In this document: positions 8,572 through 15,403 of the stretch, piece after piece | How positions within the stretch are numbered: the stretch's first letter is position 1 | Layout of the letters: each line of letters opens with the position of its first letter | IMG/VR virus record: IMGVR_UViG_3300021197_001230 | Location: 1-32,115 of that record | DNA from: a virus | DNA: 32,115 bases | Strand: one strand, 5' to 3' | Notes under the pieces: generated by a model | What the model was told of the DNA's origin: nothing | What the model saw: only the letters and a program-made list of their open reading frames with translations | The model's database searches: none | Translations under genes and position numbers: made by a program

Positions 8572-8822
8572 GGCGTCCCGTTTTGCAGTGATTCCGTGAA
8601 ATCGTCGAACTGCCTCGGGGGCGTCCCAAGCGACTCGAATCTGGTATTGCTCCGTATTCTTGGGTCGTCATCTTCATAGAAATAGATTTCGTCGCAGAAC
8701 TGGTAATTGTGCTTCTCCATGTATTCGGGCAAAAGCGAATGCAGTTCTTCCCTGCTTTCGACTTTCATCCACACGGTGGCAGTACAATCGTACTTCGTGA
8801 AAAAAACGCACTGGAATATCAT
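8559..8822 (-). CDS. Hypothetical 87-residue protein downstream of datZ
   Basis: A small protein (MIFQCVFFTKYDCTATVWMK) with an alternating strand pattern, then a helix (REELHSLLPEYMEKH), and an acidic patch (FYEDDDPRIRS). It starts with an ATGA overlap on the datZ stop, so it is translationally coupled to the Z cassette. I do not recognise it. Its position may mean either a minor role in nucleotide metabolism or simply the first gene of the tail block. Confidence 0.65.
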   Translation of the reverse strand: MIFQCVFFTKYDCTATVWMKVESREELHSLLPEYMEKHNYQFCDEIYFYEDDDPRIRSNTRFESLGTPPRQFDDFTESLQNGTPWLN

Positions 8823-9418
8823 GATTGTAAGAGTTTAGCCCAAAATCTCATGCCTTCAGATTCCACTCCGCTGCGAATGCCATCGTAGCCTTCCACTTCG
8901 TCGTAGATAGCCACTTCCACCGCTGCTTGAAGCTTGTCCCTTTTTTCCTCGCTGATTTCCATCTTGGCTACGCGCTCAAATAGGAGGGACGTCAGGCTGC
9001 TTAAAACCGCCAACACCGCCCTATTCCCGCATGTCAGCTCTTCGGTCAGCTTTAGCACGCCTTCCAGTAGGTCGGCCACTTTAAGGATTTCATGCATCTT
9101 GGCGTCCACCGCACCTGTGTGCACGTCAAAGCGCCGTCGCATTATGTCGTCCTCGTACTCGCCAATGGCGCTCTTGTTGCTAATCGCACTTTTTACTGGT
9201 GATGGCAGGTCTCCCGTTTCGACTTCGGGCAAGTCGTGTTGCAAGCACTGCACCAGCAACTCGCCTATATCGCCGTCGTAGTCAATGATTTGGGCGATGT
9301 CGTATGCGTACATCGCTACCAAGGCCGTGTGCTCCAGCACGTTTTGCTGGCGGGTGAGTCGGACGATGCTCCAACGCGGAACACCGCCTAGCGTTCTGTA
9401 AAATCTATTCAGTTTCAT
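8819..9418 (-). CDS. datZ: DatZ: HD-domain dATP triphosphohydrolase
   Basis: A 199-residue HD phosphohydrolase that, in Z-genome phages, strips triphosphate from dATP so that the polymerase meets little adenine nucleotide. Metal ligands are visible as His30 (NVLEHTALVA), His61-Asp62 (QHDLPEVETGDLPSPVK) and Asp116 (KVADLLEG). Trp16 and Ile18 lie 14 and 12 residues before His30. From memory, this is the same spacing as Trp20 and Ile22 to His34 in cyanophage S-2L DatZ, where they help reject the 2-amino group. The fold is also that of the 5'-deoxynucleotidase YfbR, the main alternative, but linkage to purZ and a mazZ-like gene favours DatZ. The ATG overlaps the mazZ stop by 14 bases. Confidence 0.87.
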   Translation of the reverse strand: MKLNRFYRTLGGVPRWSIVRLTRQQNVLEHTALVAMYAYDIAQIIDYDGDIGELLVQCLQHDLPEVETGDLPSPVKSAISNKSAIGEYEDDIMRRRFDVHTGAVDAKMHEILKVADLLEGVLKLTEELTCGNRAVLAVLSSLTSLLFERVAKMEISEEKRDKLQAAVEVAIYDEVEGYDGIRSGVESEGMRFWAKLLQS

Positions 9419-9752
9419 CTATATCGTTTTGTCGGTTGTCATTTGCGTACATTCTATCGTCGAAGATTTTGTACTTATCGTGTCGCTCGAAATAAAGCAA
9501 GAACATGGCGTTGCAGGCCACGTGGGCAAGGTGGTGAAGGCCACTCTCCGAATCAGTCTGCGTGCCGCACTCAAAGGCGTGGAGGTGTCGCTTAAGGCTG
9601 TCCAGTGTGGTCGTGTATTCTTGGCCTTTGAACCAGTTATCACGCCCGTACTTTTTGGCGCCCATTTGAGCGACTTCGGCCACATCTTTGCAGAATTCGG
9701 GGTCTACTAGGCTCATTCTGATTTTGCCTCTATTGTGTCTATTAGCTGCCAT
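9405..9752 (-). CDS. mazZ: MazZ-like dATP/dGTP diphosphohydrolase
   Basis: A 115-residue protein matching, by motif, the phage dATP/dGTP diphosphohydrolase family (formerly DUF5664): GAKKYGRDNWFKGQ at 31-44, RHLHAF at 55-60, Asp67/Glu69 (GTQTDSESG) and LHHLAHVACNAMFLL at 72-86. The acidic and His residues would bind metal and the triphosphate. In the Z pathway, MazZ converts dGTP to dGMP, the substrate of PurZ, and may also act on dATP. I chose the ATG at 9752, which overlaps the purZ stop by 11 bases; the open frame extends 21 codons further into purZ but lacks family features. The family differs from the MazG-HisE form in S-2L, so the exact nucleotide preference needs assay. Confidence 0.84.
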   Translation of the reverse strand: MAANRHNRGKIRMSLVDPEFCKDVAEVAQMGAKKYGRDNWFKGQEYTTTLDSLKRHLHAFECGTQTDSESGLHHLAHVACNAMFLLYFERHDKYKIFDDRMYANDNRQNDIDETE

Positions 9753-10845
9753 GGTGGAACTGGAAATCGTCATGGTTCGGCCCCCACGTAGTACCACCGA
9801 GTTGCGCCCCCGCATTTTCGATATCCTTTTTCATGTCTTGGATTTCAGGGTGGTCCATGCCTTCCGTGTCTTCGCCATTTTGCAGCGTAACGTAGTCGCA
9901 AAAGGTCAGGATGACTTTAAGCTTTGACGGCATATTGGCCTCGATGGCCTCTGACACCTGCGTGCGGCTCCAAGAGAACACGCGCCGTGGCAACTTGGTA
10001 ACGGTCGTTTTCTCGGTTTCCTGCCCGAGGCTGTCGAACGTCGTTTCGTATTGGTCTTCGTAGTGTGGCCCGCTCCATCCTGTCATCACTCCGTCGGCAA
10101 ACCTATTCGCCACTCGAATCGGGTACGTCCTCGCACACCCAAAGACGGTGGTGATTGCATCGGGCGACACAAGGCAGTCGCTACACAGTTGAGCGATGGT
10201 GCACTCTCTGCTGGTGGTGAAGGGGTAGAAACCAGTGTGGACGCCCAAGCTGTATCCTTGCGCTCCTTCAAGCAGAATAGTCTTGCCTTCCCTTAGGATT
10301 TCTTTGTATTCGGCGTGTTTAACCACCCTGACTTCGACGCTCCCGCACTCGGTGCCGCCTATCATTCCATGCGGATAGTATTGTCCTGCCGTTACAGACT
10401 TTTGCGGGTCCCGCGTGATTTTTGCCATTATCGCCGCGCCGCTGCCCTTTTGGGTGCTGCCGATGCTTTTGATGTTGTCCCTTTCGAACTGGCTGTATTC
10501 GGGCTTGAGGATAGTGGCGTTCTCGTGCACCGCAATGCAGACTCCTTGCTTCATGTATCCAGCGGCGACTGCCTCTGACGCTTCGCGCAACAGAGCCTTG
10601 ACGTCGAGGACCGAGGCGGGAGCTATGAGCACCCACTTAAGACTTGGACTTACACAAGCGTTTGCCAACGCCGTATGCACCATCTTGTGCTTGTTGGCTG
10701 AAATGTACGTGTGCCCAGCGTTCGGCATCCACGCCGTTACTGCCACATCGTACTTCTTAAGTCTTGACATGAAGCCTGCGACAGCCCCCTTTCCAGTAGA
10801 CCCGAACTGCAGGTCTAGAATCGCATCGATTTCTCGATTTTCCAT
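9742..10845 (-). CDS. purZ: PurZ: phage adenylosuccinate synthetase-like enzyme making N6-succino-2-aminoadenylate
   Basis: A 367-residue relative of PurA that in Z-genome phages joins aspartate to dGMP using ATP or dATP, giving dSMP, which host PurB turns into dZMP. The loop GSTGKG at 15-20 has Ser16 where PurA has its catalytic Asp (GDEGKG), the hallmark of PurZ. Other family motifs are in order: NAGHT (42-46), GSTQKGSGA (129-137), EGAQGYSLG (193-201), PFTTSRECT (208-216), GCARTYPIRV (236-245) and KLPRRVFSWS (284-293). At 367 residues it is shorter than bacterial PurA (about 430), as is usual for PurZ. The start at 10845 follows a promoter and a 33-base A/T leader; the upstream open frame is only leader sequence. 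It heads the cassette with mazZ and datZ. Confidence 0.94.
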   Translation of the reverse strand: MENREIDAILDLQFGSTGKGAVAGFMSRLKKYDVAVTAWMPNAGHTYISANKHKMVHTALANACVSPSLKWVLIAPASVLDVKALLREASEAVAAGYMKQGVCIAVHENATILKPEYSQFERDNIKSIGSTQKGSGAAIMAKITRDPQKSVTAGQYYPHGMIGGTECGSVEVRVVKHAEYKEILREGKTILLEGAQGYSLGVHTGFYPFTTSRECTIAQLCSDCLVSPDAITTVFGCARTYPIRVANRFADGVMTGWSGPHYEDQYETTFDSLGQETEKTTVTKLPRRVFSWSRTQVSEAIEANMPSKLKVILTFCDYVTLQNGEDTEGMDHPEIQDMKKDIENAGAQLGGTTWGPNHDDFQFHHGS

Positions 10846-10878
10846 AGGTAAAAAATTGATGATTAAAAAATAAAACAG

Positions 10879-10918
10879 AAAACACAAAAATACGAAAAAG
10901 CTGTTAATCGCACAAGTC
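10879..10918 (-). promoter_or_regulatory. Bacteroidota-type promoter for purZ
   Basis: Read on the minus strand, CTTG (10913-10916) and TATTTTTG (10885-10892) are separated by 20 bases, fitting the Bacteroidota consensus TTTG-N19-21-TAnnTTTG. The eight bases GACTTGTG and the eleven bases CGTATTTTTGT recur at identical spacing in the early promoter near 18.7 kb. The predicted start lies about 33 bases before the purZ ATG. It sits in the 73-base gap right after the terminase stop. Confidence 0.75.
10900..10907. promoter_or_regulatory. Possible operator half-site GCTGTTAA in purZ promoter spacer
   Basis: The + strand GCTGTTAA lies between the two promoter elements and equals one half of the 12-base palindrome GCTGTTAACAGC found upstream of the early promoter (18746-18757). 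A shared regulator is plausible but unproven. Confidence 0.4.
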
Positions 10919-12085
10919 CTAGCCCAGTGCGTATGACCCATAGTTGGGATTTCTTTCATTCCACATAACGACATACCTCACCGCATCTAGCAAGTGGTCT
11001 ACTCCAACTGGCTTGTTCATTGGTTGGTCATTTTTGTCTAGACCCCAGCGATAGCTTCTCAATTCCTTGATGCCGTTTGCACTGCCGCTCAAGATGCTCA
11101 GCGGCTTACTCCGCAACATATCGATACCCGCGCGTACGCTGTCTGCCCCCTTCCTTGCTGGATGGATGTTGAAGCCCATGCCGTGGATTTGGTCTATCGA
11201 TTTTGGTTCTGCGGCGTCGGCTATGATTCTGTCATGCCTTCCTATCCCTGCCTCCCTCATCTCTCTGCCGATGTCGCTGTTGGTCATTTTGGTGGAGTAG
11301 AAAACTTCGTCAATGACGTATCCGCCGTCTGCTTCGTATACTGCCACCAGCGCGCTAGGGTCGACGCTGTAACCGAAGTCCAGGCCGTACGCTACCAACT
11401 TGGCTTCTGCTGGCAAGACAGGAATCTCTTTGTAGTGGCTGTACACGATGTTGCTCAGTGTCGCCCTTTCCCCTAGGCCGTACACCCTCCAGTAGTCGGG
11501 GTCTGCTTCTCTTAGGCGTTCGATTTCCGCCACGATGCTCGCGCCAAGGAACGGGTTGTCGGCATAAGTCGTCTGCCGAAATGTCGCGTCTTCCCTTGGT
11601 ATCACTTCTTCGTATATCCAGTGGTACGCATCTGACGGGTTAAAATCGATTATCACTTTCTCGGTGGTCCGCAGTGTCAACTGCAACCAGTCTTCGCGGC
11701 TGCACTCGTTCGCCTCATTTATGAAAAGGACATCGCGCTTCCTTCCTCGCACTTTCTGCGGACTGTCGCAAGACACGAACTCGATAAGGTTGTTATTCAG
11801 CTTGTATTCTAGATTCGTGCGATTGTGGAAGTCCACGTTGTACAGCCCAGCAGCATCTAGTATGCTCATGAAATCGCGCATCGCCGTAGCCCTCAAACTA
11901 GGACTGGTCTTTCGCACGATTGTAACCACCTTACCCGTGTGACGCAAGCAATACCCATATATCAGCCACGTGAGGATGTTATAAGTCTTACCACTCCGCG
12001 TGCCGCCCTGTTCTACCAAGATGCGCGTTTCGCAGTTGTCGCAGTGCGAATAAACGACGTTAGTCTGTACTCTTAATGACTTCAA
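10919..12085 (-). CDS. terL: Terminase large subunit (PBSX-type, Terminase_3)
   Basis: A 388-residue DNA packaging motor with an N-terminal ATPase and a C-terminal nuclease. The Walker A motif is GGTRSGKT at 27-34, and the Walker B-like strand is VLFINEANE at about 119-127, with Asn-Glu at its end. A coupling-type motif (IIDFNPSD) follows. The nuclease domain opens with LVAYGLDFGYSVDPSAL near 237-253, includes IIADAAEPKSI, and ends with VDHLLDAVRYVV, supplying acidic metal ligands. The gene overlaps the small subunit by 26 bases. It is the last gene before the purZ promoter. Unusually, the portal is not adjacent but lies far downstream on the circular map. Confidence 0.95.
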   Translation of the reverse strand: MKSLRVQTNVVYSHCDNCETRILVEQGGTRSGKTYNILTWLIYGYCLRHTGKVVTIVRKTSPSLRATAMRDFMSILDAAGLYNVDFHNRTNLEYKLNNNLIEFVSCDSPQKVRGRKRDVLFINEANECSREDWLQLTLRTTEKVIIDFNPSDAYHWIYEEVIPREDATFRQTTYADNPFLGASIVAEIERLREADPDYWRVYGLGERATLSNIVYSHYKEIPVLPAEAKLVAYGLDFGYSVDPSALVAVYEADGGYVIDEVFYSTKMTNSDIGREMREAGIGRHDRIIADAAEPKSIDQIHGMGFNIHPARKGADSVRAGIDMLRSKPLSILSGSANGIKELRSYRWGLDKNDQPMNKPVGVDHLLDAVRYVVMWNERNPNYGSYALG

Positions 12086-12401
12086 CTTCTACTTTTAGTG
12101 CGTTGTCTGTGTGGTCGATTTCCTGACGCTCGATGTAGCCCCTATTTTTGCCTTTGGTCTTAAGGTAGAAAATCGTGGCCGCTGGATTACCTTTCTGAAT
12201 GAGCTGGTGCAAGTGCGATTCTGCGAAGTCTACTGCGACTTCTTGTATCTCTTTCACTTTGTTCGCGTACTCTTCAGTGCTTTCCATCCACCGATAGTGA
12301 GTGGTTCTGCTGATGCCTGCCGCCCTACACGCAGTGCTAACGACACCAAGTGCAGACTCCAGCGCCGCCAGCATTGACTCTTGTTTACTCGATTGTTCCA
12401 T
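12060..12401 (-). CDS. terS: Terminase small subunit
   Basis: A 113-residue DNA-recognition subunit. The helix-turn-helix is at about 18-38 (LGVVSTACRAAGISRTTHYR). The segments DFAESHLHQLIQKGNPAATI and FYLKTKGKNRGYIERQEI are characteristic of small terminases from Bacteroidota phages. It would select the packaging site and deliver DNA to TerL, which follows with a 26-base overlap. It overlaps the ParB-like gene before it by 17 bases. The length is usual for the family. Confidence 0.88.
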   Translation of the reverse strand: MEQSSKQESMLAALESALGVVSTACRAAGISRTTHYRWMESTEEYANKVKEIQEVAVDFAESHLHQLIQKGNPAATIFYLKTKGKNRGYIERQEIDHTDNALKVEVEVIKSTD

Positions 12402-12873
12402 CTATTGTTTCGTTTTGCACGGACTCTACCAACATCAGTCGAACGATGTCTACATCTTCCGCGTTATTGCTTTTGAAAGTAACCTGGTATTCGCCCTCTT
12501 CCTTTTCTCTTAAGTCGGGCCATGCTGGCACGAAATCTGTGGCAGTAGCCACCTCGCCCCAACTGTTGGCTAATATGTCGTAATCCCAATTCCCAGCGTG
12601 GACGTTATCCAGCAGCACGAACTTCTCACGCAAAGACTCGGGCCAATCGCCGACTCTAATCGCGTTCACCTCTTTATACCCCAGCTCCTTCATCGCTAAT
12701 AGGCGCATATTGCCACCCAGCACCACGTTGTCCGCGTCGACCACTAAAGGCCGAGCCAGTAGCATTTGCGGGAACTCGTCTATGCTGCGTTTTAGCTTGT
12801 CCAAGTCGCTGCGCCTGATTTCGCGCGGGTTCTTTGGGTATGGCCTTAATTGGCTGATAGGGATTACTTCCAT
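12385..12873 (-). CDS. ParB-like nuclease-domain protein
   Basis: A 162-residue protein with a ParB/sulfiredoxin-like N-terminal domain: MEVIPISQLRPYPKNPREI, then IDEFPQMLLARPLVVD and the motif VLGGNMRLLAMKELGYKEV, where the GGNxR loop corresponds to the ParB nucleotide-binding box. The remainder is helical and acidic. I start it at 12873, where ATGGAAGTAA overlaps the previous stop; upstream codons in frame encode only a basic extension with no domain. Such proteins often sit directly before terminase in phages, and a DNA binding or nicking role in packaging or partition is an inference. Confidence 0.85.
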   Translation of the reverse strand: MEVIPISQLRPYPKNPREIRRSDLDKLKRSIDEFPQMLLARPLVVDADNVVLGGNMRLLAMKELGYKEVNAIRVGDWPESLREKFVLLDNVHAGNWDYDILANSWGEVATATDFVPAWPDLREKEEGEYQVTFKSNNAEDVDIVRLMLVESVQNETIDGTIE

Positions 12874-13286
12874 TCTATTCTGCCTTGTTTTAGTGCGATG
12901 CCTATGTCTGTTATCATGCTGGCGACGCATGGCGCGCACGCCGTTACTTCTCTCTTCTGCCCTGTAGCTTTCTCATAGTGCATTATGATTTCCCTCACCT
13001 CGGCCATCGTGAAGCGCTTCTTGCCCTTGTATCTTTCGAATGCAGCTTCTAGTGCCATGATTTCTGACTGTGACGCCTCTGCCCGCCACCGTCCAATCGG
13101 GCAAAACGCCAAGCGCAGTTTGCACTTGACAGGCATAACACACCCACAGACTTTGACTTTGGCGCCGTTGTGCATGACTTTTTTCCCGAAGCCCAGCGGC
13201 CCGCAGGTTTGGGTTTCCTTGACGAAGTGGGCGCACGCGCGACAGGCAGCCAAACGACCCTTGTATGTTTCTTTATTAACTATCAC
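12864..13286 (-). CDS. Cysteine-rich zinc-binding protein of unknown function
   Basis: A 140-residue protein with nine cysteines in its first 65 residues, arranged CRAC (15-18), CG (28-29), CGC (47-49), KCK and FCPIG. It probably binds one or two zinc ions. A C-terminal helical part carries another pair (ACAPCV) and ends GIALKQGRIEWK. Similar Cys-rich proteins lie between sigma-like and ParB-like genes in Bacteroidota phages. It overlaps the sigma-like gene by 11 bases. DNA binding or transcriptional control is possible; nothing shows catalysis. Confidence 0.78.
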   Translation of the reverse strand: MIVNKETYKGRLAACRACAHFVKETQTCGPLGFGKKVMHNGAKVKVCGCVMPVKCKLRLAFCPIGRWRAEASQSEIMALEAAFERYKGKKRFTMAEVREIIMHYEKATGQKREVTACAPCVASMITDIGIALKQGRIEWK

Positions 13287-13752
13287 GGAAGTGGTGTTTC
13301 AGTATCTTTGTTGTCTTGCGTATGCTGTAGTATATCGTGTGGCAGCTGATGCCGCTCTCTTTTGCCAAGTCTGTTAGGCTTTGACCGTCGAGTTTCAATT
13401 GAAACAACACTTTGTCGAACCAGTCCAACCTCGACAGCACCAAGTCCACCTGTTCACGACACAGTATTTTCACTTGGTCGTGCTCTTGTGGTATGTCTAT
13501 CATCCTGTGGTCGAGTATCTTGTATGTTTTGCTGAACTTGCCCATCTTTGCCTGCCTAAACATTGCCAAGATGTGGTAACCCCAAGGCTTCCCGTCGAGT
13601 ATCTTGTCCAAATGCGCCATCTCACGTATTCGTAAGTAGACTTCGTGCAACAAATCGTGCGGACACCTGTGATATCGTCGGGCATACTTCATCAATCCCC
13701 TGTAGTTCTCCTGTATCCAAGCGTCATACCGTCTTTTCGCGCAAGAGTTCAT
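13276..13752 (-). CDS. Sigma-70-like (ECF-style) transcription factor
   Basis: A 158-residue protein with two parts like regions 2 and 4 of ECF sigma factors. Residues 11-45 (WIQENYRGLMKYARRYHR, then DLLHEVYLRI) resemble region 2. Residues 108-150 (RLDWFDKVLFQLKLDGQSLT, DLAKESGISCHTIYYSIRKT) form a region 4 helix-turn-helix. It is short and its region 2 is weak, so it could be a sigma-like regulator rather than a true sigma factor. It is coupled to ninG by a 29-base overlap. It could direct host polymerase to late genes or to the twin promoters, which is inference. Confidence 0.72.
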   Translation of the reverse strand: MNSCAKRRYDAWIQENYRGLMKYARRYHRCPHDLLHEVYLRIREMAHLDKILDGKPWGYHILAMFRQAKMGKFSKTYKILDHRMIDIPQEHDQVKILCREQVDLVLSRLDWFDKVLFQLKLDGQSLTDLAKESGISCHTIYYSIRKTTKILKHHFRDS

Positions 13753-14128
13753 CGGAGAGTGCTTTGTATTTGTCGTATAATGCTTGCAAGTCTGGTATGC
13801 TGTATTTCAGTGTCTGTTTCGACGCCTTGACAATCCCATCGGCAGTACCTTCGCCGTGTTTTTCGTCGAGGTTTTTGGCGAACTGATATTGTTCACCGCT
13901 GCGGAATCCATTGCAGTACTTGCACTGGGCAGCACAATTATTTTCTTCCCATCGTGTTGACATACATCCTCGCGACATGAAGTGCCCGCAATCCACTTCT
14001 CTAAAGTGTCGTCGAGTACCACACGTAAAACAACGAGCATGACCAGTGTCGTCGCTATCACGCAAACGAATGTATATGGAGAATACTCTGTCAATTTTCT
14101 TGATTAGGGTTTGTCTTTTGCTTGCCAA
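13724..14128 (-). CDS. ninG: NinG/Rap-like recombination nuclease
   Basis: A 134-residue relative of lambda NinG (Rap), which acts on branched DNA intermediates in recombination. Zinc ligands and the core are visible: CFTC at 33-36, DCGHFMSRG at 46-54, STRWEENN at 57-64 and QCKYCNGFRSG at 68-78. The C-terminal third is helical. It is shorter than lambda NinG (about 200 residues) but contains the whole Cys/His core. It starts 38 bases inside the previous gene and its 3' end overlaps the sigma-like gene, showing tight coupling in the early operon. HNH-like nuclease activity is the family expectation. Confidence 0.88.
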   Translation of the reverse strand: MASKRQTLIKKIDRVFSIYIRLRDSDDTGHARCFTCGTRRHFREVDCGHFMSRGCMSTRWEENNCAAQCKYCNGFRSGEQYQFAKNLDEKHGEGTADGIVKASKQTLKYSIPDLQALYDKYKALSDELLREKTV

Positions 14129-14570
14129 CTGCTGCGATATTTAGTAAGTCCTCTTGCGTCAAAGATAAAAACTCCTTGTCTGGGCGCTGCGACAACCTGT
14201 CGCCCTGGGGCAAGTCCATGGTGTGGCGGCGTTCTCTCACATCACAAGCAGTGGTGCCGTCGTATTCTAGCAGAGCCTTGAGAATGTCTGGCGTCTTGAG
14301 GCGCCCATATGTTTCGATGTCGCCCCTTTCGAACTTGCGAAACACCAATTCCACCTCCTCGACCGTCAGGGCTGGCACTGCGGCCAAGATTTCTTCTACG
14401 CAATCGATGTACTCTTCGGTGGTGGTGAAGCGCCTAGTGCAGTCCACCCTATCAGACATCTGCATCAACCTGCCGAGGAAATATACTCGGAACTCCTTGG
14501 TTTTGCAAGCAGTGACTAGATTAGTGCCTTCTGCTTGGGCCTGTAGCGGTTGGAGTGCCATTTTAGGCAT
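14091..14570 (-). CDS. Hypothetical replication-associated protein
   Basis: A 159-residue protein starting MPKMALQPLQAQAEG. I start it at 14570, which overlaps the preceding stop by eight bases; an open frame reaches 31 codons further but lies inside the replication gene. The segment VEEVELVFRKFERGDIETYG with TPDILKALLEYDGTTACDV resembles a small helical domain seen after replication initiator genes in Bacteroidota phages. A helicase loader or initiator partner role is possible from position between the winged-helix protein and NinG. No ATPase motif is visible. Confidence 0.68.
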   Translation of the reverse strand: MPKMALQPLQAQAEGTNLVTACKTKEFRVYFLGRLMQMSDRVDCTRRFTTTEEYIDCVEEILAAVPALTVEEVELVFRKFERGDIETYGRLKTPDILKALLEYDGTTACDVRERRHTMDLPQGDRLSQRPDKEFLSLTQEDLLNIAAVGKQKTNPNQEN

Positions 14571-15228
14571 CGCTATTAAGCCACGAATCAAGGGCTTGAA
14601 GGTCTGGGGTAGCGTTTCCGCGAGTTCTACTCTTTTGTTTGGGGAATATGCCTTGATATCCATTAGCTATTGCATCTTTAATTGCGGTCATGGCCCATGC
14701 CATGTCGCCGCTGGTTTCTTGGTGTAACTTGTGTAGGGCTGCTTGTTCGCCTCGTGGTGTGTACTTTTTGATTTTCTTCAGTCGGCGTTCGTCTTTCCAA
14801 ACGCTCCACAAATCACGAAATTCTTGTGATTCCCAAGGAAACACCAATTCACTAGTTTGTTCTTTAGTTTTTTCATTTAGTTTTTTCTTCGGCAACGGCT
14901 TCCTATCAGGTCGGCTTCCCTTGCCTGCTGGCGCGGCAGCGTTTGCCGTATAGGTCGGCAGCAATGACCGCATGAAGCGTTTCCTTCCGTCGAATCCACA
15001 TCTTTCCAAAAGCCCTTCGTCCACTAGCCTGTTGATGCCTGTGCGCACACTCCTTTCACTTACCCCGACGAAATCTGCCAAGTATCGGTCGCTGAAAAAG
15101 CAATCTGCGCCGCGTTTGGTGAAGCTGTCAACTTCCATTATAATAATTTTGTCGTACCACTTGAGGGTGGGGTGAGTCCAAATCTCCCTTGGTATCCAAA
15201 TTCCTTTCCAGTCGCGTTCGGTGTTCAT
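14563..15228 (-). CDS. Winged-helix replication initiator-like protein
   Basis: A 221-residue protein with an N-terminal helix-turn-helix of the replisome-organiser type. GIWIPREIWTHPTLKWYDKI is a conserved opening, and RYLADFVGVSERSVRTGINR at about 48-67 is the recognition helix region, followed by LVDEGLLERCGFDGR as the wing. A basic linker (PDRKPLPKKKLNEKTKEQ) leads to a C-terminal helical domain, a layout like phage initiators that bind the origin and recruit host helicase. The N-terminus is clearly genuine although it overlaps the preceding gene by 101 bases. With no polymerase or helicase in the genome, this is the best candidate replication initiator. Confidence 0.8.
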   Translation of the reverse strand: MNTERDWKGIWIPREIWTHPTLKWYDKIIIMEVDSFTKRGADCFFSDRYLADFVGVSERSVRTGINRLVDEGLLERCGFDGRKRFMRSLLPTYTANAAAPAGKGSRPDRKPLPKKKLNEKTKEQTSELVFPWESQEFRDLWSVWKDERRLKKIKKYTPRGEQAALHKLHQETSGDMAWAMTAIKDAIANGYQGIFPKQKSRTRGNATPDLQALDSWLNSDA

Positions 15229-15403
15229 CGAGTCTTTGAATTTCTTGTCTGATTCTAATTCTTTCGTCTGTAGTCAAGCTGCGGTGGAAACTAGCAACGA
15301 GTGGTCCAACAGTGAGAGGGTCTTCGTAAAAATGTTCCGTAACTCCATCGCGCAGCGTTCGTTTCAGGTTGTCGCTGAGTTCCCATACTTGTTGAGGAGT
15401 CAT
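15128..15403 (-). CDS. Hypothetical 91-residue early protein overlapping the replication gene
   Basis: A small charged, helical protein (MTPQQVWELSDNLKRTLRDG, then TTDERIRIRQEIQRLDEHRT). It starts with an ATGA overlap on the HTH gene before it, which supports translation, yet its last 33 codons share bases with the start of the winged-helix gene in another frame. The shared tail is polar and unremarkable. The protein could be real with a non-critical C-terminus, or translation could mainly serve coupling. No family is recognised. Confidence 0.55.
   Translation of the reverse strand: MTPQQVWELSDNLKRTLRDGVTEHFYEDPLTVGPLVASFHRSLTTDERIRIRQEIQRLDEHRTRLERNLDTKGDLDSPHPQVVRQNYYNGS

Noticed and set aside
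10846-10974. N-terminal membrane-like extension of PurZ
   Set aside because: The extra 43 codons translate the promoter, A/T leader and terminase end; family similarity begins at the ATG at 10845.
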